Positions 47,436 through 57,286 of a DNA stretch of 64,000 nucleotides are shown in pieces (the stretch's first letter is position 1; every line of letters begins with the position of its first letter). Made by a program: the position numbers and the translations under genes. A model generated the notes under the pieces. The model was not told the origin of the DNA. It saw only the letters and a list, made by a program, of their open reading frames with translations, and did no database searches. The DNA comes from Pyxidicoccus trucidator (GTDB taxonomy: Bacteria; Myxococcota; Myxococcia; Myxococcales; Myxococcaceae). The stretch is taken from NCBI RefSeq assembly GCF_010894435.1, contig NZ_JAAIXZ010000005.1, forward strand, positions 557,558 through 621,557. Reading direction: 5' to 3'.

Positions 47436-48747
47436 CAGCCGCCAGCGCGGGGGCCTCGGGTGCCGGCAGCCCGGGGGCCTCCGCCACCACGCGCTCCAGG
47501 GCCTTCAGGCCCTTGCGCTGGCCCACCGCCACCACCGTGAGGTTCTCCCGGTGGAAGTAGCGCCGGGCCACCTCGCGCACCGTCGCGGCGGACTGCGCGT
47601 CCACCAGGTCGGCGCGGTGGCCGAAGGACTCGGAGGCGTCGAACAGCTCGTTGACGCCGAACCAGCCGGCCAGCTCGCCCGGCGAGTCCTGGGCGAACTC
47701 CAGCAGCATGCGGTGCCGCCGCTTGGCGCGCGACAGCTCCTCCTCGCCCACCTCGGTGTCGCAGAGGGCGCCCAGCACGCGGAGGGCCTCGGCCACCACC
47801 TGCGCGGCCTTCTCCGGCGCGCTGGCGGCCTCAATCTCGAACACGCCCGAGTCGTGGTACGCGTCCAGCGACGCGTGGACGGAGTACGCCAGCCCGCGCT
47901 TCTCCACGATTTCGAAGGGCAGCCGTGACGACAGCCCGTCATCCAGCAGGCGCCGGATGATTTGCAGGGCGGGGTGGTCCACGTGCCGGTCCGGCACGGT
48001 GCGGAAGTTGAGGCGGAACTCCGTCTGCGACTCGTCGTGGGCGACGAAGTGCAGCCGGGGGCCGGAGGCGCTCGGAGGCGGAGCCAGCTCCGTGCTGGCC
48101 AGGCCCTGCGGCAGCCGGGCGAAGGCGCGCTCGGTCATCTCCAGGACCTCCTGGCGATTGACGCGGCCGGCGGCGGTGACGACCAGGTTGCCCGTCACGT
48201 AGTGCCGGGCGAAGTGCTCCAGCACCTGGGCGTGGGTGAGGGCGGAGACGGACTCGCGCGTGCCGGCAATCTTGAGGGCCAGGGGGTGGCCGGGGAAGAG
48301 CAAATCCTTGGACAGGTTGTCCAGGTCGATGTCGCGGCCCTTCTCGTCCACCTCGTCCAGCATCTCCTCGAGGATGATCTGCCGCTCCACCTCCATGTCG
48401 GTGAGGCGGGGGCGGGTGAGCATGTCGCCGAGGATGTCCATGCCCACGCGCAGGTGCGCGGGGTGGATGGGCGTGTAGTAGTAGCCGTGGTCCCGGGTGG
48501 TGACGCCGTTGAGGTTGCCGCCCACCTCTTCCACGGCCGCGTTCATCTTCACCGTGTCCGGCCAGCCGTCGCTGCCGCGGAAGAAGAGGTGCTCCAGGTA
48601 GTGGCTGACGCCGTTGTTGGCGAGCGTCTCGTGACGGCTGCCCGTCCGCACGTAGATGGCGAGCAGGGCGGTGTGGAGGTGGGGCGTCTCGACAGTGACG
48701 ACGCGCAGCCCGGAGGGCAGCACGTCCCGGTACGATGTGAAGCTCAT
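47413..48747 (-). CDS. M16-family zinc metallopeptidase (processing-peptidase-like)
   Basis: 444 aa. The inverted zinc motif HYLEH (HxxEH, in NNGVSHYLEHLFFRG) provides the catalytic Glu and two His. The third ligand Glu lies ~75 residues later in ILEEMLDEVDE. Both M16 halves are present, with the C-terminal one around GLSSRLPFEIVEKRGLAYSV. No signal peptide is seen, so it is probably cytoplasmic or peripherally attached. Its ATG overlaps the stop of the upstream histidine kinase (48744-48747), so the two are co-translated. A peptide or small-protein substrate is expected. Confidence 0.92.
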   Translation of the reverse strand: MSFTSYRDVLPSGLRVVTVETPHLHTALLAIYVRTGSRHETLANNGVSHYLEHLFFRGSDGWPDTVKMNAAVEEVGGNLNGVTTRDHGYYYTPIHPAHLRVGMDILGDMLTRPRLTDMEVERQIILEEMLDEVDEKGRDIDLDNLSKDLLFPGHPLALKIAGTRESVSALTHAQVLEHFARHYVTGNLVVTAAGRVNRQEVLEMTERAFARLPQGLASTELAPPPSASGPRLHFVAHDESQTEFRLNFRTVPDRHVDHPALQIIRRLLDDGLSSRLPFEIVEKRGLAYSVHASLDAYHDSGVFEIEAASAPEKAAQVVAEALRVLGALCDTEVGEEELSRAKRRHRMLLEFAQDSPGELAGWFGVNELFDASESFGHRADLVDAQSAATVREVARRYFHRENLTVVAVGQRKGLKALERVVAEAPGLPAPEAPALAAVSGARRG

Positions 48748-50285
48748 GCGCGGGGGAGCCTTAACACGAAGGAGGTGCCCTGGCCGGGAATACTCTGGCA
48801 GGAGAGCGAGCCCCCGTGGGCCTGGAGGATCTGCTGGCTCACCGCGAGTCCCAGCCCGGTGCCGCCCTCCTTGGTGGTGAAGAACGGCTCGAAGAGGTGA
48901 CGTCGCACGTCCTCCGTCATGCCCTGGCCGGTGTCGCGCACGAGGACTTCCACGTCGCCGTCCAGGGGGCGGGTGGCCACGGTGAGCTGGCCGCCGCCGG
49001 GCATGGCCTCGCGGCTGTTGCGCAGCAGGTTGAGGAACACCTGGCGCAGCTGCCCCTCGTCCGCGAGCACGGGAGGCGTGGCCTTGTCGAAGTCGCGCAC
49101 CACCTCCACCCCGGCGCGCTCCAGTTCCTCGCGGGTGAAGTCCAGCACGCCGTCCAGCACGGCGATGACGTCGCGCGGGTCCAGGTCGGGGTGGGGCGGG
49201 CGGGCCATGCGCAGGTACTGCTCGGTGACGTCGGCCAGCCGGTCCACCTCGTGGGTGACGGCGGAGAGCAACTCCTTCACCTCGGTCGAGTCCTCCTCGG
49301 AGGCGAAGCTGGCGCGCTCCAGTCCGTCCTGGAGCAGCTCCACGTTGAGGCCGATGGAGGAGAGCGGGTTGCGCACCTCGTGGACGATTTGCGCGGAGAT
49401 GCGGCCCACGGCGGCGAGCTGCTCGGCGCGCATCAGGGCCTCGGCCTGGGCCTTGAGCTGGGCCTCGCGGGCCTGGAGCGAGCGGGCCATCTGGTCGAAC
49501 TCGCGGGCCAGCACGGCCACCTCGTCGTCGCCGCGCACGCCGAGCTGGGCGTTGTAGTCACCTCGGCCGATGCGGGACACGCCCTCGATGAGGGTGCGCA
49601 CCGGGCGCAGCGTGCGGGCGGACCAGGCGATGACGCCGATGCCCACGATGATGGCGGCCAGGGAGAAGCCGATGATGAACAGGCCCGTGGTGCGCTCGCG
49701 CTCCTCGGCGCCGTCCACGCGCTCGCGGATGCGGTTGGCCAGGGCGGCGCGGAGCACGCGAATCTCCCGGCCGATGGTGGTCTCCAGCTGCCGCAGCTCG
49801 GCGGCGGCGCGGGCCACCTGCTCGCGGTCCGGCGTCTCGGTGGAGAGCGCGCTGAAGACGGCCTCGGCGGCGCGGCCATACTCCCGGTAGCGCGTGTGGA
49901 TTTCCCCGAAGCGGTTCTCCAGCCCGCGGATGAAGGGGGCCTCGCTGGCCGGGGCGAAGGTGAGCACCTCGCGCGCCTTGCCCTGCGCGGACAACAGCCG
50001 CTGGGACATGAGGGGCGGGAAGTACAGGCGGGCGAGTCGGATGAAGGCGCGGCGGGCCTCCACGTTGCCCTCCTCCAGCATCCGCTCGGTGTCCTTCTCC
50101 TGCGTGGTGTGGAACGTCTCCAGCTCCGCGGCGTCCTGCGACAGCTGGAGGTAGCCCTGGCTGACGAGGCGGATCTCCAGCCGGTTGCGGTGCAGCTCCG
50201 TCACGCTGAACAGGGACACCATCCCGAAGGTGACGAGCACCACCGCGTAGCCGAGGAAGATGCGCGTGGCGAGGGAGAGCTTCAT
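48744..50285 (-). CDS. HAMP sensor histidine kinase
   Basis: 513 aa. TM1 lies at ~8-28 (IFLGYAVVLVTFGMVSLFS), with a helical periplasmic sensor to ~205 and TM2 at ~207-227 (GLFIIGFSLAAIIVGIGVIA). HAMP follows at ~228-280 (RTLRPVRTLIEGVSRIGRGD), then HisKA with H-box VGRISAQIVHEVRNPLSSIG. The HATPase has N-box LLRNSREAM, G1 DTGQGM and G2 GGTGLGLAVSQ. No receiver is fused and no cognate response regulator lies beside it. The gene is divergent from the trifunctional kinase gene and coupled to the M16 peptidase. Confidence 0.93.
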   Translation of the reverse strand: MKLSLATRIFLGYAVVLVTFGMVSLFSVTELHRNRLEIRLVSQGYLQLSQDAAELETFHTTQEKDTERMLEEGNVEARRAFIRLARLYFPPLMSQRLLSAQGKAREVLTFAPASEAPFIRGLENRFGEIHTRYREYGRAAEAVFSALSTETPDREQVARAAAELRQLETTIGREIRVLRAALANRIRERVDGAEERERTTGLFIIGFSLAAIIVGIGVIAWSARTLRPVRTLIEGVSRIGRGDYNAQLGVRGDDEVAVLAREFDQMARSLQAREAQLKAQAEALMRAEQLAAVGRISAQIVHEVRNPLSSIGLNVELLQDGLERASFASEEDSTEVKELLSAVTHEVDRLADVTEQYLRMARPPHPDLDPRDVIAVLDGVLDFTREELERAGVEVVRDFDKATPPVLADEGQLRQVFLNLLRNSREAMPGGGQLTVATRPLDGDVEVLVRDTGQGMTEDVRRHLFEPFFTTKEGGTGLGLAVSQQILQAHGGSLSCQSIPGQGTSFVLRLPRA

Positions 50286-50403
50286 TCTCGAGGTCAGCGT
50301 ACTTCAGGTCCCTGCCAGGAGGGGCCGTGGCGAACGGTTGCCCGAAGGCCCGACGCCCGGTGCTTCATGGTTAGGCTTGTCTCAGGCCCTCGGCAGGCAT
50401 CCC

Positions 50404-53400
50404 ATGACGCAAGGCGGCTCGTCCTTTACCATCACCCAGACCCTCCAGCAGGCCGATGGGACGGCCCTGCTGCGAGCAATCCGGGAGGCGGACCAGCGTC
50501 CGGTGCTCCTGCGGGTGCTCGACCCGGGGCACGACCGCGTCAGGGACGTGGAGCGCCTCAGGCATGAGCACGCGCTGGGCCGGGCGCTGGACCCCCGCAT
50601 CGTCGTGACGCCGCTGTCGCTGGAGACGTACGCGGGCATGTCGGCCCTGGTGATGGAGGACCCTGGCGGGCGGTCGCTCGACCAGTTCCTCGGCGAGCCC
50701 CTGGCTCCCGTGCGGTTCCTCGAGCTCGCGATTCCCCTCGTCGCGGCCGTCGCGGAGCTCCACCAGCGGGACATCATCCACAAGGACCTGAAGCCCCAGA
50801 ACATCCTCGTCCACGAGGCCACCGGGCAGGTCCGCCTCATGGGCTTCGGGCTGGCCTCGCGGCTCCCCCGCGAGCACACGGTGGCCGAGAGCCCGAGCCT
50901 CATCGAGGGCTCCCTGCCGTACCTGGCGCCGGAGCAGACCGGCCGGATGAACCGCGTCAGCGACAGCCGGGCCGACCTCTATGCCCTCGGCGTCACCTTC
51001 TACGAGATGCTCACGGGGCGCCTGCCCTTCGAGGCAGGGGACGCGCTGGAGTGGGTGCACTGCCATGTCGCGCGGGCCCCGCCGCCGCCCACCACCTTCG
51101 TCCCGGAGCTGCCGGAGCTGCTCTCGGCCATCGTCCTGAAGCTCCTGGCGAAGATGCCGGAGGACCGCTACCAGACGGCTCGCGGCCTGCGGCACGACCT
51201 GGAGCACTGCCTCGCCGGCTGGCGGGCGCGGGGCGGGTTCGAGTCGTTCCCCCTGGCCGAGCACGACGTCTCGGGCCGCTTCGAGGTGCCCCAGAAGCTC
51301 TACGGCCGGGAGCAGGAGCTCGCCGCGCTCCTGGGGGCCTTCGAGCGCGTGGTGGGCACGGGCACCTCCGAGCTCGTGCTGGTCTCCGGCTACTCCGGCA
51401 TCGGCAAGTCGGCGCTGGTGCAGGAGCTGCACAAGCCCATCGCCCGGGAGCGGGGCTTCTTCGTCTCCGGCAAGTTCGAGCCGCACCAGCGCGACGTCCC
51501 GTACTCCACCCTCATCCAGGCCTTCCGGGAGCTGGTGCTGGAGGTCCTCGCGCGGAGCGAGGAGCACATCGCGGACTTCCGGCAGCGGCTGCTCGAGGCG
51601 CTGGGCATCAACGGGCAGCTCGTCCTGGACCTCATCCCGCAGGTGGAGCTCATCCTCGGTCCACAGCCGCCGGTGCCCGAGCTGCCGCCCACGCAGGCAC
51701 GGCACCGGCTCAGCCTGGTGCTGCGGCGCTTCATCGGCGTGTTCGCCCGCCAGGAGCATCCGCTCGCGCTCTTCCTGGATGACCTCCAGTGGGCCGACTT
51801 CGCGAGCCTCGCCCTGCTTCAGGACCTGATGACCCGGCCCGAGACGCAGTGCCTGCTCGTCATCGGCGCCTACCGCGACAACGAGGTGCCCCCCTCCCAC
51901 CCGCTGATGCGGACGCTGGACAGGGCGCGGAAGGAGGGCGCGTGCATCTCCGACATCGTGCTCGGCCCGCTCTCGCGGGAGCACCTGGTCCTGCTCGTGA
52001 GCGAGACGCTCCACTGCCGCCGCGAGGAGGCCCTGCCGCTCGCGGAGCTCGTCCACGAGAAGACGGCGGGCAACCCCTTCTTCGCGCTCCAGTTCCTGGA
52101 AGCACTCCATGAGGAGCGGCTCATCGAGTTCGACCGGCGCGCCGGACTCTTCCGGTGGGACATGGCGCGCATCCGCGCCAAGGGCTTCACCGACAACGTG
52201 GTCTGCCTGATGGTGGGCAAGCTCGGGCGGCTCCCCACCGACACGCGCGACACGCTGACACAGCTGGCCTGTCTGGGGAGCACCGCGGAGGTCGCCCTCC
52301 TGGCCATCGTCCACGGCTGCCCGGAAGACGTGGCCCACGCGGCGCTCTGGGAGGCCGTTCGCGCGGGGCTCGTCCTCCGCGCGGACGGCGCGTACACGTT
52401 CCTCCATGACCGAATCCAGGAGGCGGCCTACTCGCTCATCCCGGAGGACCGGTGGGCGGCGGTGCACCTGCGGATTGGCAGGCTCCTCTGGGAACGCACG
52501 GCGCCGGAGCAACTGGAGGAGAAGGTCTTCGACATCTCCAACCAGATCGACCGCGGGGTCTCGCTCATCACCTCGCGGGAGGAGCGCGAGCGCGTGGCCG
52601 AGCTCAACCTCCTCGCGGGCCTGCGCGCCAGGAAGTCGACGGCCTGGGCCTCGGCGCTGAAGTACCTCGCCGTCGGCACCGCGCTGCTGCCGGAGGACTG
52701 CTGGGAGCGGCGGTACGCCCTGGCCTTCGCGCTGGAGTACCACCGCGCCGAGTGCGAGTACCTGACGGGCGAGCTGGGAGCGGCGGAGGAGCGGCTCGCG
52801 ATGCTCTCCAGGCGCGCGGAGGGCCTCGTCGACGTGGCCGCCGTCACCTGCCTGCGCCTGGCGCTCTACACGACGCTGGACCAGACCGACCGCGGTGTCG
52901 AGGTGAGCCTCGAGTACCTCCGGCGGACCGGTGTCACCTGGGCGCCGCACCCGTCGGACGAAGACGTCCAGCGGGAGTACGCGCGCATCTGGCGGCAGCT
53001 CGGGAGCCGCTCCATCGAGGAGCTGGTCGAACTGCCGCCGATGACCGACCCGGCCCATCGGGCGACGATGGACGTCCTGACGGCGGCCCAGTCTCCCGCG
53101 CTGCTCACCGACAAGAACCTGCTCGGCCTCGTCGTCTGCCGCATGGCCAACCTCAGCCTGGAGCACGGCAACAGCGACGCCTCCTGCCTCGCGTACGTCT
53201 GGCTGGGCATGCTGCTGGGGCCGTACTTCGGCGAGTACGCGCGGGGCTACCGCTTCGGCAAGCTGGGCTTCGACTTGCTGGAGAGCCATGGACCGCTGCG
53301 TCTCAAGGCCCGCGTCTACCATGGCTTCGGGCACCGGGTCCGGCCCTGGACACGGCACCTGCGCGACAGCCCCGACCTGCTGCGGCGGGGCTTCGAGGCG

Positions 53401-56073
53401 GCGCTGGAGACCGGAGACCTCACCTACGCGACCTATAGCCTCAACTGCCTCGTCACCCTGCTGCTCGCCAGGGGAGACCCGCTCGGTGAAGTCCAGCGGG
53501 AGGCGGAGGGCGCGCTCGACTTCGCCCGCAAGGCGAGGTCCGGCCTCATCGTCGACGTCGTCACCGGGCAGCTCCGGTTCATCCGGACGCTCCGGGGACT
53601 GCTGCCCGGGTTCTCCTCCTTCAACGACGCGGAGTTCGACGAGGGCCGGTTCGAGCAGCACCTGGAGGGCGACTCCCGTCTGGCCATCGCCACGTGCTGG
53701 TATTACGTCCGCAAGCTGCAGGCGCGGCTGTACGCGGGTGACACCGCCGGGGCCGTGGTGGCGGCGGAGAAGGCGGAGCGGCTGCTCTGGGCGTCCCCAT
53801 CGTTCTTCGAGGTCGCCGAGTACCACTTCCATGCCGCGCTCGCGCACGCCGCCCACCATGCGGTGGCTCCCGTCGAGGCGCGGCCCCGGCACGTCGCCGC
53901 GCTCGCCGCCCACCACCAGCAACTGGAGGCGTGGGCGGAGCAGGGCCCGGAGAACTTCGCGAACCGGGCGGCGCTGGTCGCCGCCGAGCGGGCCCGAATC
54001 GAGGGGCGGGAGCTCGACGCCGAGCGCCACTACGAGGAAGCCATCCGCTCCGCGCGGGAGCAGGGCTTCGTCCAGAACGAGGCGCTGGCCTATGAGCTCG
54101 CGTCCCGCGCCTGGCGCGCGCGGGGCTTCGGGCTGATTGCCGACACCTACCTGCGCGAGGCGCGCGCCAGCTATCTGCGGTGGGGTGCCACCGGGAAGGT
54201 CCGGCAGCTCGACGCGGACTTCCCCCGGATGCTGGAGCCCCACCTGCTCGCGCACACGACCACCCTCGCGGTGCGCTCGGAGCAACTCGACCTGCTCGCG
54301 GTGGCCAAGGCCTCGCTGAGCGTCTCCAGCGAGCTCGTGTTCGACAGGCTGGTCCGCACGTTGCTCTCGGTCATCCTGGAGCAGGGCGGGGCGCAGCGAG
54401 CCGTCCTCATCCTGTGCGAGCAGGGGCGGCTTTCACTCGAAGCGGAGGCCTCCCTGGAGGCACGCAACGTGGCGGTGAGCCTCCTCGGGTCGGTGCCGGT
54501 GGAGTCCTCACCGCGCGTCCCCGCCTCGGTCCTCCACTACACGCAGCGGACGAAGGATCACGTCATCCTGGGGGACGCGGCCTCGGACGCGGGCAGGTTC
54601 TCGGGCGACGACTACTTCGCGCGCAACCGGCCCCACTCCGTGCTGTGCATGCCCATCCTGAGACAGGGCGAGGTGGTGGGCCTGCTCTACCTGGAGAACA
54701 ACCTCCTCGCGGGCGCCTTCACGGCCGCGCGGCTCGTGGCCCTGGAGCTGCTCGCGACGCAGGCGGCCATCTCCCTGGAGAAGGGGGTGCTGCTGGGCCG
54801 GGAGCAGGCTGCGCGGGCGGCGGCCGAGGCGGCGGAGCGGCGCTCGGCCTTCATCGCCGAGGCAGGGGCGCTCCTGTCGGAGTCACTCGACTATGGCGAA
54901 ACGTTCACCCTCCTTGGGCGGCTGTGTGTGCGCTCCCTGGCGGACTGGTGCGTCATCGACGTCTTGGAAGAGGGAGGGGTCAAGCGCATCGCCGGGGCGC
55001 ATCACGACGCATCGATGGAGCCGCTGCTCGGGGAGCTCCGGCGGCACCATCCCCCCCGTTCGGGCTCGTCCCACCCGGCGATGAAGGTCCTGAGCGAGGG
55101 GGTGCCGCTGCTGCTCCCCGAGTTCACCGAAGCGGACCTCCAGGCGTTCTCTGAGAACGAGGCACACGCGAGCTACATCCGGAGGCTGGGAATCCGGAGC
55201 CTCATGGTGGTGCCGTTGTTCGCGCGGGGACAGCTGCTCGGGGTGCTGAGCCTCGTCTCGTCCGCGCCGGGACGCCGCTATGGCCAGGCCGACCTCCAAC
55301 TGGCGGGGGAGGTGGCGCGGCGGGCGGCCATGGCCATCGACAATGCAAGGCTCTACCGGAAGACGCAGGAGGCGATCCGGGTGCGCGACGAGTTCCTGTC
55401 GGTCGCCTCGCACGAGCTCAACACGCCCATGACGTCGCTCATCCTCGCGTTGCAGACCATGGACCGGCTCGCCCGGTCCGGGCGCGTCTGCGATCCGCCG
55501 ACCATGGGCGGTCTGGTGGAGCGGGCCCTGCGGCAGGGCACGCGCCTGCGCCGGCTGTGTCGGGACTTGCTGGACGTGACGCGCCTCCATGCGGAGCGAC
55601 TGCCGCTGGAGCTGAGCGACGTCGACCTCGGGGACCTCGTGCGGGAGGTGGTCGAGCAGTTCACGCTGGACCTGGACCGGGCCGGCTGCACGGTGTCGAT
55701 ACGGGAGCAGGGTCCCGTCGTGGGGCGCATGGACCGCTCCCGCGTCGAGCAGATCCTCGCCAACCTGCTCGCCAACGCGGTCAAGTTCGGGGCGGGGGAA
55801 GCCATCGAGCTCACCGTCTGGGAGGAGGCCGGAAGCGCGCGGGTCTCTGTCAGAGACCACGGGATTGGCATCGACCCGGCGCGGGCCGGACACATCTTCG
55901 ACCGCTTCGAGCGTGCCGTGTCCGACAGGCACTACGGCGGGCTGGGGCTGGGCCTCTACCTCAGTCGCCGACTCGCGGAGGCGCACGGTGGCGCCATCCG
56001 AGTTCAGAGCAGGCCCGGGGCCGGTTCCACGTTCACCCTCGAGCTACCCCTCGCTGCCGGAGGTGAGCCGTAG
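50404..56073 (+). CDS. Hybrid Ser/Thr kinase-like / AAA ATPase / GAF / sensor histidine kinase
   Basis: 1889 aa from the ATG at 50404; the open frame upstream overlaps the divergent kinase's start. The N-terminal kinase-like domain at ~1-265 has HKDLKPQNI and YLAPEQTGRM, but the glycine loop is weak and DFG is GFG (LMGFGLAS). It may therefore be a pseudokinase. An AAA/STAND-type ATPase region starts ~300 with Walker A GYSGIGKSAL at ~327 and a Walker B-like ALFLDDLQWAD. Long TPR-like helices follow at ~680-1290. Two GAF domains lie at ~1300-1460 and ~1490-1650, then HisKA (ASHELNTPM, His ~1670) and HATPase (LANAVKFG, DHGIGID, GGLGLGLYLS). This fits the 'trifunctional serine/threonine-protein kinase/ATP-binding/sensor histidine kinase' class, mainly of myxobacteria and cyanobacteria. 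Confidence 0.93.
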   Translation: MTQGGSSFTITQTLQQADGTALLRAIREADQRPVLLRVLDPGHDRVRDVERLRHEHALGRALDPRIVVTPLSLETYAGMSALVMEDPGGRSLDQFLGEPLAPVRFLELAIPLVAAVAELHQRDIIHKDLKPQNILVHEATGQVRLMGFGLASRLPREHTVAESPSLIEGSLPYLAPEQTGRMNRVSDSRADLYALGVTFYEMLTGRLPFEAGDALEWVHCHVARAPPPPTTFVPELPELLSAIVLKLLAKMPEDRYQTARGLRHDLEHCLAGWRARGGFESFPLAEHDVSGRFEVPQKLYGREQELAALLGAFERVVGTGTSELVLVSGYSGIGKSALVQELHKPIARERGFFVSGKFEPHQRDVPYSTLIQAFRELVLEVLARSEEHIADFRQRLLEALGINGQLVLDLIPQVELILGPQPPVPELPPTQARHRLSLVLRRFIGVFARQEHPLALFLDDLQWADFASLALLQDLMTRPETQCLLVIGAYRDNEVPPSHPLMRTLDRARKEGACISDIVLGPLSREHLVLLVSETLHCRREEALPLAELVHEKTAGNPFFALQFLEALHEERLIEFDRRAGLFRWDMARIRAKGFTDNVVCLMVGKLGRLPTDTRDTLTQLACLGSTAEVALLAIVHGCPEDVAHAALWEAVRAGLVLRADGAYTFLHDRIQEAAYSLIPEDRWAAVHLRIGRLLWERTAPEQLEEKVFDISNQIDRGVSLITSREERERVAELNLLAGLRARKSTAWASALKYLAVGTALLPEDCWERRYALAFALEYHRAECEYLTGELGAAEERLAMLSRRAEGLVDVAAVTCLRLALYTTLDQTDRGVEVSLEYLRRTGVTWAPHPSDEDVQREYARIWRQLGSRSIEELVELPPMTDPAHRATMDVLTAAQSPALLTDKNLLGLVVCRMANLSLEHGNSDASCLAYVWLGMLLGPYFGEYARGYRFGKLGFDLLESHGPLRLKARVYHGFGHRVRPWTRHLRDSPDLLRRGFEAALETGDLTYATYSLNCLVTLLLARGDPLGEVQREAEGALDFARKARSGLIVDVVTGQLRFIRTLRGLLPGFSSFNDAEFDEGRFEQHLEGDSRLAIATCWYYVRKLQARLYAGDTAGAVVAAEKAERLLWASPSFFEVAEYHFHAALAHAAHHAVAPVEARPRHVAALAAHHQQLEAWAEQGPENFANRAALVAAERARIEGRELDAERHYEEAIRSAREQGFVQNEALAYELASRAWRARGFGLIADTYLREARASYLRWGATGKVRQLDADFPRMLEPHLLAHTTTLAVRSEQLDLLAVAKASLSVSSELVFDRLVRTLLSVILEQGGAQRAVLILCEQGRLSLEAEASLEARNVAVSLLGSVPVESSPRVPASVLHYTQRTKDHVILGDAASDAGRFSGDDYFARNRPHSVLCMPILRQGEVVGLLYLENNLLAGAFTAARLVALELLATQAAISLEKGVLLGREQAARAAAEAAERRSAFIAEAGALLSESLDYGETFTLLGRLCVRSLADWCVIDVLEEGGVKRIAGAHHDASMEPLLGELRRHHPPRSGSSHPAMKVLSEGVPLLLPEFTEADLQAFSENEAHASYIRRLGIRSLMVVPLFARGQLLGVLSLVSSAPGRRYGQADLQLAGEVARRAAMAIDNARLYRKTQEAIRVRDEFLSVASHELNTPMTSLILALQTMDRLARSGRVCDPPTMGGLVERALRQGTRLRRLCRDLLDVTRLHAERLPLELSDVDLGDLVREVVEQFTLDLDRAGCTVSIREQGPVVGRMDRSRVEQILANLLANAVKFGAGEAIELTVWEEAGSARVSVRDHGIGIDPARAGHIFDRFERAVSDRHYGGLGLGLYLSRRLAEAHGGAIRVQSRPGAGSTFTLELPLAAGGEP

Positions 56074-56215
56074 CTGATGCCGCTGAGTGTCTTCGAGTTT
56101 GATGAGGCGAACCGGCCCTCGCGAATGCACTCCTCCGCTGAGGACCGGCTCCTTCCCACCCATCCATCACGCCCGAGCCGTCCGACTGGAGCCGGCTGAA
56201 TGCGCCCGCTCTGAC

Positions 56216-56745
56216 TGCCGTTCTCTGCCCCGACCTACCCGCCGCCCGTACCACGGTGCTGCTGTGCTGCTGTGCTTCGGTGCTGCCATGTACCGCGGTG
56301 CTGCTGTGCTGCCCCGACCTGCCCGCCGCCCGTACTGCCCCGTATTGCAGTGCTGCCTCGTGCTGCCGTGCTGCTTCGTACTGCGTTGCTACCCCGTCCA
56401 ACCCGCCGCCCGTGATGCCCACTGCCTTTGCTGCCCCGTGCCGCTGTGCTGCCGTGCTGCCCCGACCAACCCGCCCGTACCGCCCCGACCAACCCGCCCG
56501 TCCTGCCGTGCTCCCCGTACCGCTGTGCTGCCCCACCGAACCCGCCCGTCCCGCTCAACCGCCCGCCCCACCAACCCGCCCGTGCTGCCCCGTCCTGCCG
56601 TGCTGCCCTGCCCAATCCCGTCCCACTGTGCTGCCCCGTCCCGCCCAACCCGCCGCCCGCCCCACCAACCCGCCCGTGCTGCCCGTCCCGTCCGCCCCAC
56701 CAACCCGCCCCGTGCTGCCCGCGCCACCACATAGCAGGGCGCGTG
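56216..56745. repeat. C-rich, strand-asymmetric degenerate repeat (minus-strand G-rich)
   Basis: About 0.5 kb is composed of two interleaved words, CTGCYGTGCTGCCCCG and ACCAACCCGCCCGT, with variants. On the minus strand it is G-rich and can form quadruplexes. Examples are C-runs with loops of 1, 5 and 1 nt at 56562-56581, and a longer set at 56644-56675. It fills most of the 811-bp gap (56074-56884). ORFs are open in several frames on both strands, but they encode only low-complexity Gly/Arg or Pro/Cys text, so they are not called genes. Confidence 0.75.
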
Positions 56746-56884
56746 CCGTCCGCTGATCGTGACAGAAGCCAAGCGGTTACAGGTACTTGAGGGCATGTCG
56801 CATGAACGCGCACGCGCGGGCCTCGGTAAGAAGTCGGGTGAGGCCCGGAGGAATACCGAGCAGCCGTCCGGGCGTTGACTCGGG

Positions 56885-57286
56885 ATGCCGATCAAGACCA
56901 AGCGCTGGTGCGTGCCCGCCGAGCCGGATGACGGCTTCCGAGTCCTGGTCTGCCGGTACCGGCCGCGCGGCCTGCCCAAGGCGAAGGAGACCTGGAACGT
57001 CTGGATCAGCGACCTGGCGCCCAGCCCGGACCTCTTCGACGCCTTCTACGGCAAGGGCCGGACGCCCATCACCCTCGACGTCTACCGCGAGCGCTACCTC
57101 CAGGAGATGCAGGCCCAGCGCGAGCACATCTCCGCGCTGGCCGACCGGGTGGACAAGGGCGAGACGGTGACGCTGCTCTGCTCGAAGGACTGCATCCTCG
57201 AGCAGATCTGCCATCGGACGCTTCTCGCCCAGCTCATCGAGGCCGCCCGGCGTTCGCGAGCGCCCGGCGTCCCGACTCCTCCCTGA
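56885..57286 (+). CDS. DUF488 family protein
   Basis: 133 aa. The pattern CRYRPRGLPKAKETWNVWIS followed by DLAPSPDLFDAFYG, then YLQEMQ and ETVTLLCSKDC, matches the DUF488 family (usually 'R..rPRG..k....d.W...LaPS..L..w...' and 'vtLlya.kd'). Their biochemical role is unknown. There is no signal peptide. Its stop codon directly abuts the stop codon of the convergent GH25 gene. Confidence 0.85.
   Translation: MPIKTKRWCVPAEPDDGFRVLVCRYRPRGLPKAKETWNVWISDLAPSPDLFDAFYGKGRTPITLDVYRERYLQEMQAQREHISALADRVDKGETVTLLCSKDCILEQICHRTLLAQLIEAARRSRAPGVPTPP

Noticed and set aside
56235..56813. 192-codon Gly/Arg/Ser-rich minus-strand ORF, and Cys/Pro-rich plus-strand ORFs, in the C-rich satellite
   Set aside because: Open frames arise from the skewed composition. 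Several frames are open at once on both strands, and no ribosome binding site or domain is present.
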